Shown in pieces: positions 1 to 7,097 of a stretch of 28,226 nt of DNA. The notes below the pieces were generated by a model. That model was given only the letters and a program-made list of their open reading frames with translations. It was not told the DNA's origin and made no database searches. The DNA lies in assembly GCA_023388935.1 (NCBI GenBank), contig JAEWFG010000088.1:1-28226 (forward strand). The letters are read 5' to 3'. Numbering within the stretch: the stretch's first letter is position 1; each line of letters opens with the position of its first letter. The DNA is from Pseudomonadota bacterium. GTDB taxonomy: Bacteria > Pseudomonadota > Alphaproteobacteria > Rhizobiales > Xanthobacteraceae. Position numbers and translations under genes: made by a program.

Positions 1-84
1 CGGGCCGCCCCACCCCCACTCCGAGCCCAAATTCGTCCAACATTCGGATACGTCCTGTAAGCTCACCAAACTTGCTCAGTCTGT

Positions 85-104
85 GCGCTCCATCCGGGCT
101 ACGG
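85..104. repeat. fragment of a dispersed Bradyrhizobium-type repeat
   Basis: The stretch CGCTCCATCCGGGCTAC nearly matches CGCTCATCCGGGCTAC at about 7067-7082, which is one arm of a perfect hairpin there. Sequences of this kind recur in intergenic DNA of Bradyrhizobium and relatives (general knowledge, not checked here). Only one arm is recognisable at this position. The rest of 1-145 shows no gene. Confidence 0.4.
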
Positions 105-145
105 ACTCTGGGTTGATGCTGGAAGCATGTACTGCAGACGCAGTC

Positions 146-553
146 CTAATACGTGATCTTCGGCGGCAACTTCTTGGCCTTGGCGATGAGGTCGCCGACC
201 GATTTCTCCGAGGGCAGGATGCGGACGAGCTTCCTCTTCTCGTTGGCGTCCCGCATGCTCTGGGCGAGCCTTGCCGGATTCCTGTAGGCGAGTTCGCGCA
301 CGGTGGTGACGCCGGCGGCGCGGACGAGGCCGACCTTGGCCCGGCCCATGCCGGGGATGCGCATGTAGTCGGAGACGTTGGCCCATTCCAGCAGTTGCTG
401 CTCGCTGATGCCGGTCTTGGCGGAGAGTGCCTTGCGGCCCTTCACGGTGCTGGCCGCTTCGAGCAGCGCGTCGGTCGTGCGGATGCCTTGCGCCTTCAAC
501 TTGTTGGCGGCAAAGGCCGGCAGGCCCTCAATCTCGGAGATGGGATATGTCAT
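146..553 (-). CDS. DUF4332 domain protein with helix-hairpin-helix motifs
   Basis: The protein has 135 residues. Its sequence (for example EIEGLPAFAANKLKAQGIRT, then a TGISEQQLLEWAN stretch) matches the DUF4332 family, which is built of helix-hairpin-helix-like repeats. The segment MRIPGMGRAKVGLVRAAGV looks like a classical HhH hairpin, a fold that often contacts DNA without sequence specificity, but no function is established for this family. I chose the ATG at 553 because the family begins near the first HhH. The reading frame could extend to 619, but that extension reads like untranslated sequence and overlaps the upstream gene. It lies 31 bp downstream of the DUF2267-like gene on the same strand, so the two are probably co-transcribed. 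The family call is firm; the role is unknown. Confidence 0.85.
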   Translation of the reverse strand: MTYPISEIEGLPAFAANKLKAQGIRTTDALLEAASTVKGRKALSAKTGISEQQLLEWANVSDYMRIPGMGRAKVGLVRAAGVTTVRELAYRNPARLAQSMRDANEKRKLVRILPSEKSVGDLIAKAKKLPPKITY

Positions 554-584
554 GATGCTCAATATGAAATAATGAAATACGTGC

Positions 585-950
585 TCAGGCGAACTGACTG
601 AGGCCTGGCGTCCCCGCAATAATTTTGCCCATCTGATCAGCTCCGATTTTGTCTCGGCCGTAGCGAAAAAGTTCGCGGGCGACGTTCTGAATCTCGGACA
701 TGCCTAGTCCCAGGCCCATCAGGCGCGTGCCGACGGCCATCAGGCCGCCGCCCATCAGCCGCGACAGTCCGCCGCCGCTCCTGAACGCCTCGATCGCCGC
801 TTCCGCACCTGGGATATGATCAATCAGGGCCTGGACGCTGTCAGGAGGCCCCTCGTTGCGGAGAAAGCCCAGGATAATGCCGACGGTCTTTTCCGCGACA
901 GCACTATCTATGCTGGCGTTTGCCGCCAGACGTCCGATCAGCTCATCCAT
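585..950 (-). CDS. DUF2267-like small protein, function unknown
   Basis: The protein has 121 residues, no signal peptide, and a Gly/Met-rich centre (RSGGGLSRLMGGGLMAVGTR). The C-terminal half ends in a helix pattern (EIQNVARELFRYGRDKIGAD) and a short GTPGLSQFA tail. The whole resembles short rhizobial proteins annotated as DUF2267; DUF2780 is an alternative because of the Gly-rich core. The ATG at 950 is preceded on the minus strand by a purine-rich GAGGGGCGG that can act as ribosome binding site. It is the first gene of a likely two-gene transcript with the DUF4332 gene. I cannot assign a function. Confidence 0.75.
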   Translation of the reverse strand: MDELIGRLAANASIDSAVAEKTVGIILGFLRNEGPPDSVQALIDHIPGAEAAIEAFRSGGGLSRLMGGGLMAVGTRLMGLGLGMSEIQNVARELFRYGRDKIGADQMGKIIAGTPGLSQFA

Positions 951-1291
951 ATGGCCCGCCCCTCAGCCGGTTCACATGCCGGAGTATTATTCCCAAAAAT
1001 GATCTTGGGCCGGTGTGGCGTGAAATACAAGCGACGAACGCAAGGAACGTTCCGATTCACTCTCGAACGCGTGAAAAGTGTTGCAGCGATGCAAGAGTGG
1101 AGATCGAATCCGCGAAAAATTGCCGCGGTGCGAACGCGTCGTTGCTACTTTGGGCTGATGTCATGCACTTCTTCTCCGACATTGTCGCATCTCCGCGTCG
1201 TTGAATGAGTTCAATCGGCAGGAGACATGCGTTAAACTAGGGGGCCGGTGCAGTTGAGTTTCAATAGGCGAAACAAAGGCAGAGAGAAGTA
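951..1291. other. intergenic region between divergent genes, no gene seen
   Basis: This stretch separates the minus-strand DUF2267-like gene from the plus-strand HerA-like gene and should hold both promoters. The open frames crossing it have no family-like sequence and overlap each other. The perfect 10-bp palindrome GGAACGTTCC lies at 1044-1053, and a short inverted repeat TTGAA-N4-TTCAA at 1201-1214. GGAAC at 1044 is not followed by CGTT at 16-17 bases, so it is not an EcfG promoter. No sigma-70 promoter stands out. Confidence 0.5.
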
Positions 1292-2914
1292 ATGACAGCG
1301 CGGGACAGCAAGCTCGGCGACACCGACGACAAGATCTTCGTCGGCAAGGGAGACGAGCAAGCATGGCTGACATTGGCGCTCGCCAATCGCCACGGCCTCG
1401 TCACCGGTGCAACCGGAACCGGCAAGACGGTGTCGCTGCAGGTCATGGCAGAAGGATTTGCGCGCGCCGGTGTTCCGGTGTTCGCGGCCGACATCAAGGG
1501 CGACCTCTCCGGTATCTCCGAGGTCGGCGAAGCCAAGGACTTCATCGTCAAGCGCGCCACCGAGATGGGGTTGACGTTCCAGCCCGATCAGTTCTCGACC
1601 GTGTTCTGGGACGTATTCGGCGAGCAGGGCCATCCGGTACGCGCGACCGTCACCGAAATGGGACCGCTTCTGCTCGCGCGCATGCTCGACTTGAACGACG
1701 TGCAGGAAGGCGTGCTCAACGTCGCCTTCCGCGTCGCCGACGACAACGGGCTTGCTTTGATCGACATGAAGGATCTGCGCGCGCTACTCGATGCCATCGT
1801 GCCCGACACCGGCAAGAAGGGCCCGGATGCTGAGGAGGATCCGCTCGCCTCCATCCGCAAGGCCGCGCAGGGCTTCGGCAACGTCACCAAGGCAACCGTC
1901 GGCACCATTCAGCGCCAGCTCCTGGTGCTGGAGAACCAGGGTGGCACCAAATTCTTCGGCGAGCCGGCACTGACGCTAAAGGACTTCATGAAGACCGACC
2001 GCGATGGCCGCGGCATGGTCAACATCCTCGTCGCTGACAAGCTGCTCCAGAGCCCACGGCTTTACGCGACATTCCTGCTGTGGATGCTGTCAGAGCTGTT
2101 CGAGGAGCTGCCCGAGGCGGGCGACTTGCCCAAGCCGAAGCTCGTGTTCTTCTTCGACGAGGCGCATCTGTTGTTCAACGACGCGCCGAAGGCGCTGATG
2201 GACAAGATCGAGCAGGTTGTGCGCCTGATCCGCTCCAAGGGCGTCGGCGTCTACTTCGTGACGCAAAACCCGATCGACGTGCCCGACCGCGTGCTCGGAC
2301 AGTTGGGCAACCGGGTGCAGCACGCGCTGCGCGCCTTCACCCCGCGCGACCAGAAGGCCGTCGCCGCCGCAGCCCAGACCTTCCGCCCCAATCCGAAGCT
2401 CGATACTGCCAAGGTGATCATGGAGCTCGGCAAGGGCGAGGCGCTGGTGTCCTTCCTCGAAGGCAACGGCACGCCGGCGATGGTCGAGCGGGTGATGATC
2501 CGGCCGCCATCGGCACGCATCGGACCGATCACGCCGGAAGAGCGCAAGGCGATCATGAATGCAAGCCCGGTGAAGGGCAAATACGACACGGCGATCGATT
2601 CCGAGTCCGCTTACGAGATCATTCAGAAGCGCATCGCTGGCACCGCAGCCACGGCGGACGGTTCGGCCAGCGCAAGCGGCGGCGGCATCCTCGGCCAGCT
2701 CGGCGCGATCATCGGCACCATCTTCGGCACCAACGTCAAGCGCGGCCGCCTGTCGACGGGCCAGCTCGTCGCCCGCGGCGTGACACGATCGGTGACCAAC
2801 CAGGTGATCGGGGGGATGGCGGCAGATATCGGCAAGTCGGTCGGTGGCCAGCTTGGCGGCTCGATCGGCCGCAGCCTGGTCCGCGGCGCGCTCGGAGGGT
2901 TGCTGCGGCGGTAG
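1292..2914 (+). CDS. HerA-like DUF853 ATPase (YjgR family)
   Basis: The protein has 540 residues. Walker A is GATGTGKT at residues 39-46. Walker B is LVFFFDEAH at 284-292. An arginine-finger-like stretch with the sensor-like motif VTQNPIDVPDRVLGQLGNRVQHALRAFTP-type sequence follows. This is the DUF853/HerA-C helicase-like family represented by E. coli YjgR, part of the FtsK/HerA superfamily of ring ATPases. The exact substrate is not known. The last 80 residues are Gly-rich and hydrophobic, with glycine-zipper-like periodicity, so this tail may contact membrane or self-associate. The ATG at 1292 is preceded by AGAGAGAAG. The gene stands alone, with 152 bp to the next. The family call is firm; the cellular role is open. 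Confidence 0.9.
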   Translation: MTARDSKLGDTDDKIFVGKGDEQAWLTLALANRHGLVTGATGTGKTVSLQVMAEGFARAGVPVFAADIKGDLSGISEVGEAKDFIVKRATEMGLTFQPDQFSTVFWDVFGEQGHPVRATVTEMGPLLLARMLDLNDVQEGVLNVAFRVADDNGLALIDMKDLRALLDAIVPDTGKKGPDAEEDPLASIRKAAQGFGNVTKATVGTIQRQLLVLENQGGTKFFGEPALTLKDFMKTDRDGRGMVNILVADKLLQSPRLYATFLLWMLSELFEELPEAGDLPKPKLVFFFDEAHLLFNDAPKALMDKIEQVVRLIRSKGVGVYFVTQNPIDVPDRVLGQLGNRVQHALRAFTPRDQKAVAAAAQTFRPNPKLDTAKVIMELGKGEALVSFLEGNGTPAMVERVMIRPPSARIGPITPEERKAIMNASPVKGKYDTAIDSESAYEIIQKRIAGTAATADGSASASGGGILGQLGAIIGTIFGTNVKRGRLSTGQLVARGVTRSVTNQVIGGMAADIGKSVGGQLGGSIGRSLVRGALGGLLRR

Positions 2915-2954
2915 GCAGGAAGCCCTGTTTGAGGCAATCCGTCCGCCGCCCCGG

Positions 2955-2984
2955 TTGACCTCGCGCCATATTCGGGGAGGTCAA
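2955..2984. repeat. 8-bp inverted repeat downstream of the HerA-like gene
   Basis: TTGACCTC at 2955-2962 is matched by GAGGTCAA at 2977-2984 with a 14-base loop. No T-run follows on the plus strand, so it is not a standard intrinsic terminator. It could be an operator for the downstream glycosyltransferase gene or an RNA hairpin at the end of the ATPase transcript. Confidence 0.4.
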
Positions 2985-3066
2985 ACACCACAAATTCAGT
3001 TGAGGGGGCTCTCCAAGCGTCCGTCAGTCTGCTACGTCCTGTCTTGCCGCCGCACAGGACCGCACA

Positions 3067-4398
3067 GTGACCTCGACCGCCCCGATCGCCAAGCCTGATG
3101 CGCCGAGACGACGCCTGTCGCTGCGTGCGCCGCTCGACCTGCTCTTCCTGCTCTGCTGCTTCATCCTGATCGCCGACGTCCTCGGTCCGGAGATCTTTGG
3201 CCACGGCAAGACCAAGGACTATCCGCTCTGGTATTGGGCCGGGCAGCAGGTGCTCCACGGCGGCCCGCTATATCCAAGCGACATCCGCGAGTATTTCGAG
3301 TTCATCTATCCGCCGCTGCCGGCGATCCTGTTGGCGATCCCGAGTTGGTTCGGCGAGATCGCGCTCTACTCCGTGCTGTCGCTCCTGAACGTGGCGGCGT
3401 GGTGGTACACGGGAACGCTCTCCAACGTCATGACCGGATCGGGCCGCAAGCCCGGTCCCTGGCTGGAGGCGTTGCCGGCCATCGTCACCGTGACCTTCGT
3501 GTTCGACATGTTCGACCTGGGCCAGCCGAATCTCGTCCTGCTGGCGATGATGCTTTGGGGCTTCTGGTGCTTGCAGCACCAGCGGTCCTGGCTCGCAGGC
3601 TTCATGTTCGCGCTCGCCACCGCCATCAAGGTGTTTCCGATCGCGGTGCTGCCTTATCTGGTCTGGCGCAGGAATTGGGCCGCGGTCGTCAGCACGATCG
3701 CCTTCACCGGCATCCTTCTCTATATCGCTCCGGCGCCAATCCGCGGTTTTGAGCGCAACGCGGCCGAGCTTGCGACCTGGTATCAGGGCATGGTCGGATC
3801 GAGCTCGGAAAAGGGCTTTGGCCAGCGCGACGAACAGAACTGGTCGTGGATCAACCAGTCCCTCATTGCCGTCACGCATCGCCTGGTCCGGCCGATCAAC
3901 TACAATGAGGAAGATCCCAACAAGCCGCCGCGCACGATGAATATCATCGACGTCGACTACAGAACGGCGAACTGGATCGTGCTTGTGTTGTCGGCCTTGC
4001 TCGGGCTCGCCTTCGTCGCGGTCATGCCACGGCAAGCGCAGCGAACGGCGCGCTCGGATGCCGAGGAGCTTGGTATTCTGTTCTGCCTGATGACGGTGGC
4101 ATCGCCCTTGGCGCGGCAATACTATTTCATGTGGCTGTTCTTTCCGATGACGGTGCTGATGCATCGCGCCGCCTTCGACGAGCGGGCGAATGTGCGCCTG
4201 GGAACCTGGCTGGCGCTGGGCGCCGCCGGCTTCTTCATGCTGTTGGCGCTGCCGTGGTTTCCCAATGTCTTCCAGGCCTGGGGCAACAACCTCGTCGCGA
4301 CCGGTGTCCTCGCCGGTGCGCTCGCATGGCACATCCGGCATCCGCCGGTTGCGGCTGGCTCCGGCGCCACGGCGGGGCTAAAAGCGCAGACATCTTGA
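3067..4398 (+). CDS. GT87-like (DUF2029) polytopic membrane glycosyltransferase
   Basis: The protein has 443 residues and roughly ten hydrophobic segments. It resembles the DUF2029/GT87 group of GT-C enzymes, which use polyprenyl-phosphate sugars as donors on the outer face of the inner membrane; mycobacterial PimE is the studied member. The first periplasmic loop carries the family-typical GGPLYPSDIREYFEFIYPPL stretch, with acidic residues that could be catalytic. The start is a GTG at 3067, preceded by AGGA with a 7-base spacer; no in-frame ATG fits the first membrane segment as well. It sits 39 bp upstream of the dipeptidase gene on the same strand, so co-transcription is possible without an obvious functional link. 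The acceptor is unknown. Confidence 0.85.
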   Translation: MTSTAPIAKPDAPRRRLSLRAPLDLLFLLCCFILIADVLGPEIFGHGKTKDYPLWYWAGQQVLHGGPLYPSDIREYFEFIYPPLPAILLAIPSWFGEIALYSVLSLLNVAAWWYTGTLSNVMTGSGRKPGPWLEALPAIVTVTFVFDMFDLGQPNLVLLAMMLWGFWCLQHQRSWLAGFMFALATAIKVFPIAVLPYLVWRRNWAAVVSTIAFTGILLYIAPAPIRGFERNAAELATWYQGMVGSSSEKGFGQRDEQNWSWINQSLIAVTHRLVRPINYNEEDPNKPPRTMNIIDVDYRTANWIVLVLSALLGLAFVAVMPRQAQRTARSDAEELGILFCLMTVASPLARQYYFMWLFFPMTVLMHRAAFDERANVRLGTWLALGAAGFFMLLALPWFPNVFQAWGNNLVATGVLAGALAWHIRHPPVAAGSGATAGLKAQTS

Positions 4399-4437
4399 GC
4401 CCCGATTTCTTGAGACTCGACAATAGGGAATACGACC

Positions 4438-5832
4438 ATGGCCAATGCGCAGCTTCAATCCGTGCTCGACCACATCGACAAGGACTTCGACAACAGCCTG
4501 GAGCGTCTGTTCTCGCTGTTGCGGATCAAGTCGATCTCCGCGGATCCGGCTTTCGCCGGGGATTGCAAGGCGGCGGCCGAGCATCTCGCCAGGGACATCG
4601 CGAGCCTCGGTGTTGCCACTGAAGTGAGGCCGACCGCCGGCCACCCTGCTGTGGTCGGCAAGGTCAGGGCGGGCGGACGGCCGCACGTGCTGTTCTACGG
4701 CCATTACGACGTGCAGCCGGTCGATCCGCTCGATCTCTGGCACCGTCCGCCGTTCGAGCCTGTTGTCACCGACCACGCCGACGGCCGCAAGATCATCGTC
4801 GCGCGCGGCGCCGAGGACGACAAGGGCCAGGTGATGACCTTCGTCGAGGCTTGCCGCGCCTGGAAGAGGGTGACGGGATCGCTGCCGATCGACGTCACCT
4901 TCCTGATCGAAGGCGAGGAAGAGGTCGGCTCGAAGAACTTCGTGCCCTTCATCGAGGCCAACAAAGACGAGTTCAAGGCCGACTACGTGCTGGTCTGCGA
5001 CACCGGCATGTGGGACCGCAACACACCGGCGATCACGACGTCGCTGCGCGGTCTGCTCTACGAAGAGCTGAAGATCACCGCTGCCAACCGCGACCTGCAT
5101 TCCGGTGTGTTCGGTGGCGTGGCAATGAACCCGATCCGGGTGCTGACCAAAATTCTCGGTGGGCTGTTCGACGACGACAATCGCATCACCATCCCCGGCT
5201 TCTATGACGGCGTGAAGGATCTGCCGTCGGATATCCTGGAACAGTGGAAGAAGCTCAACGCGACGCCGGAGCTCGTCCTCAAGCCGATCGGCCTGTCGAT
5301 CCCGGCCGGCGAGAAGGACCGGCTGCTGATCGAGCAGGCGTCCTCGCGTCCGACCTGCGACGTCAACGGCATCTGGGGCGGCTATATCGGCGAGGGCTCC
5401 AAGACGGTGATCCCGTCGCATGCATCGGCAAAGATCTCGTTCCGCCTGGTCGAAGGGCAGGACCCTCTGAAGATCCGCAAGGCGTTCCGCGATTATGTGA
5501 CGGCTCGCATTCCCGGCGACTGCAAGGTCGAATTCGGCGACCATTCCGCCGCGCCCGCCGTCGCGCTCGACTGGAATATGAAGCCGCTCGCCGCCGCCAG
5601 CAAGGCGCTGACGGACGAATGGGGCAAGGAGACCGTGCTGATGGGATCAGGCGCCTCGATCCCGATCGTCGCCGATTTCAAGCGCACGCTCGGGCTCGAC
5701 TCGCTGTTGGTCGGCTTCGGATTGGACGACGACAACATCCACTCGCCGAACGAGAAGTACGACTTGCGGAGTTTTCAGAAGGGTATCCGCTCCTGGGCCC
5801 GCATCCTCGCCGCGCTGGCGGAGGTGAAGTGA
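4438..5832 (+). CDS. M20 family dipeptidase / metallopeptidase
   Basis: The protein has 464 residues and no signal peptide, so it is cytoplasmic. Metal-site motifs of the M20 family are all visible: GHYDVQP (His89, Asp91), RGAEDDKG (around Asp127), the EGEEE box with the general base (160-162), an Asp in VLVCDTGMW, and the C-terminal His in NIHSPNEKYD. The dimerisation-domain motif DLHSGVFGG is present. This pattern fits the carnosinase/CPGS-like dipeptidase branch, which hydrolyses dipeptides using two zinc ions; the exact substrate cannot be told from sequence. The ATG at 4438 follows AGGGAA at a suitable distance. It is the last gene before a palindrome-rich intergenic region. Confidence 0.93.
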   Translation: MANAQLQSVLDHIDKDFDNSLERLFSLLRIKSISADPAFAGDCKAAAEHLARDIASLGVATEVRPTAGHPAVVGKVRAGGRPHVLFYGHYDVQPVDPLDLWHRPPFEPVVTDHADGRKIIVARGAEDDKGQVMTFVEACRAWKRVTGSLPIDVTFLIEGEEEVGSKNFVPFIEANKDEFKADYVLVCDTGMWDRNTPAITTSLRGLLYEELKITAANRDLHSGVFGGVAMNPIRVLTKILGGLFDDDNRITIPGFYDGVKDLPSDILEQWKKLNATPELVLKPIGLSIPAGEKDRLLIEQASSRPTCDVNGIWGGYIGEGSKTVIPSHASAKISFRLVEGQDPLKIRKAFRDYVTARIPGDCKVEFGDHSAAPAVALDWNMKPLAAASKALTDEWGKETVLMGSGASIPIVADFKRTLGLDSLLVGFGLDDDNIHSPNEKYDLRSFQKGIRSWARILAALAEVK

Positions 5833-5843
5833 CCGTGTAGTGC

Positions 5844-5934
5844 CGTAGGGTGGGCAAAGCGAAGCGTGCCCACCACTTCCCAGGCGAGTTGCTAGATGGT
5901 GGGCACGGCGCTATGCGCCTTTGCCCACCCTACG
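5844..5934. repeat. palindromic intergenic repeat, GTGGGCA type
   Basis: The outer arms CGTAGGGTGGGCAAAG (5844 on) and CTTTGCCCACCCTACG (ending 5934) are exact inverted copies. Inner arms CGTGCCCACCA and TGGTGGGCACG also pair, so the 91 bp folds into one long hairpin. Each arm can fold on itself through GTGGGCA and TGCCCAC. Elements of this type are abundant between genes in Bradyrhizobium (general knowledge). It lies just downstream of the dipeptidase gene and may serve as mRNA 3' end or be a non-autonomous mobile palindrome. Confidence 0.8.
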
Positions 5935-5944
5935 AAACCCCATC

Positions 5945-6035
5945 CTCGTCATTGCGAGCGAAGCGAAGCAATCCAGAAATCGCTCCGCAGAAATAGGCTG
6001 GATTGCTTCGTCGCTTCGCTCCTCGCAATGACGAG
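5945..6035. repeat. palindromic intergenic repeat, CGTCATTGCGAG type
   Basis: The left arm (5945-5976) begins CTCGTCATTGCGAGCGAAGC and the right arm (5998-6035) ends in its inverted copy, with small insertions in the right arm (GCTTCGTCGCTTCGCTCCTCG). The loop is about 20 bases. The sequence CGTCATTGCGAGCGAAGCGA is a very widespread bacterial intergenic palindrome. It sits 10 bp from the first palindrome, so two unrelated elements share this spot. Confidence 0.8.
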
Positions 6036-6053
6036 CGGAGGGCAGCTAACCAA

Positions 6054-6086
6054 ATAAAAACGCCGCCCGGAATTGGGCGGCGTTTC
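6054..6086 (-). terminator. intrinsic terminator of the class II aldolase gene
   Basis: CGCCGCCC and GGGCGGCG form an 8-bp GC stem with the short loop GGAATT. Read on the minus strand it is followed by TTTTTATTT, a good U-tract, and it lies about 55 bp past the stop of the minus-strand aldolase gene. On the plus strand only TTT follows, so it works less well in that direction. Confidence 0.8.
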
Positions 6087-6140
6087 ATTCCAGAAGTGCA
6101 GAGGTAGTTGGCGTCTACCCTACATCAGATCCGGGAAATC

Positions 6141-6920
6141 TCAAGACCGGTAGCCGGGATTGACCCGGTCGAGCTTGCGCAGCAAGGGCGGCCATACGAG
6201 GTTGGTCGAGCGCAGCTCGGCGCGGTTGAGGTTGGAGAGCAGTTCGCTGTTCTTGTCGATCGCGACGTCGTCCACCGGATAGACCGGCGTGCCGAGCGCG
6301 CGGGTGCGCACCTGCATCGAGCAGGCGCGCTCGAGGTGGTACATGCGCTCGAAGGCGGAGGCGACCGAGCGGCCGACCGTCAGCGTGCCGTGGTCGCGCA
6401 GCAGCATGTGATTGTGGTCGCCGAGATCCTTCTGGAGCCGCGGCCGCTCGTCGTGGTCCAGCGCGATGCCTTCATAGTCGTGATAGGCGAGGTCGTGGGT
6501 GACGAGCTGGGCGGTCTGGTTCAGCGGCAGCAGGCCCTCGGCGCTGCTCGACACAGCGGTGCCGTCGAGGGTGTGGAGGTGCAGCACGCAGATCGCGTCC
6601 TCGCGTACCTCGTGGATCGCCGAATGGATGGTGAAGCCGGCCGGGTTGATGCTGTACTCGCTCTCGGAGAGCTGGTTGCCGTGCAGGTCGACCTTGACGA
6701 GGCTCGAGGCCGTAATCTCGTCGAACATCAGCCCGTAGGGGTTGATGAGAAAGTGATGCTCGGGTCCGGGCACGCGCGCGGAGATATGGGTGTCGACAAG
6801 GTCGTCCCAGCCGTACAGCGAAACGAGGCGATAGCAGGCGGCGAGATTGATCCGCTGCTGCCACTCGGCCTCCGTCATGTTCGACGGTGCTTCCCTCAGG
6901 CGCGCTTCTGCTGGCGACAT
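6141..6920 (-). CDS. class II aldolase/adducin family protein
   Basis: The protein has 259 residues from the ATG at 6920, which is preceded by GGAGAG. The frame is open to 7073, but that extension crosses repeat-like DNA and has no family sequence. The class II aldolase/adducin zinc site is visible as His114-x-His116 (CVLHLHT) and His177 (LLRDHGTLTVG). The region TASSLVKVDLHGN is also typical. Family members cleave or epimerise sugar phosphates (fuculose-1-phosphate aldolase, ribulose-5-phosphate epimerase), but this adducin-like branch is often of unknown substrate. It is probably cytoplasmic. The upstream neighbour on the same strand is a glycosyltransferase gene 178 bp away with a hairpin between, so it is likely a separate transcript. 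Confidence 0.9.
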   Translation of the reverse strand: MSPAEARLREAPSNMTEAEWQQRINLAACYRLVSLYGWDDLVDTHISARVPGPEHHFLINPYGLMFDEITASSLVKVDLHGNQLSESEYSINPAGFTIHSAIHEVREDAICVLHLHTLDGTAVSSSAEGLLPLNQTAQLVTHDLAYHDYEGIALDHDERPRLQKDLGDHNHMLLRDHGTLTVGRSVASAFERMYHLERACSMQVRTRALGTPVYPVDDVAIDKNSELLSNLNRAELRSTNLVWPPLLRKLDRVNPGYRS

Positions 6921-7052
6921 GGCAATCTCTCCGAACAGTTGTTGCGGGGAGGGAGCGTAGTCCCGCTCTGGACCGGCAGCAAGGCGCCTCAAGCGCGGCA
7001 GTTCAGCGTAGCTCGCATGGAGAGAAGCGGAATGCGGGCCGCCCGAACGGGT

Positions 7053-7078
7053 CCCGGATGTCGCTGCGCTCATCCGGG
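7053..7078. repeat. 8-bp hairpin, dispersed-repeat type
   Basis: CCCGGATG (7053-7060) and CATCCGGG (7071-7078) form a perfect stem around a 10-base loop, 20 bp past the stop codon of the minus-strand glycosyltransferase gene. There is no T-run. It resembles the fragment at 85-104 and may double as a transcript-end structure. Confidence 0.55.
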
Positions 7079-7097
7079 CTACATCCTGAGAAGGATA

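Noticed and set aside
1044..1066. GGAAC at 1044 as a second EcfG promoter
   Set aside because: No CGTT occurs 16-17 bases downstream; the GGAAC is half of the palindrome GGAACGTTCC.
1220..1235. AGGAG followed by ATG-CGT-TAA, a two-codon ORF upstream of the HerA-like gene
   Set aside because: The spacer between AGGAG and ATG is only two bases, too short for efficient initiation, so a regulatory minimal ORF is not supported.
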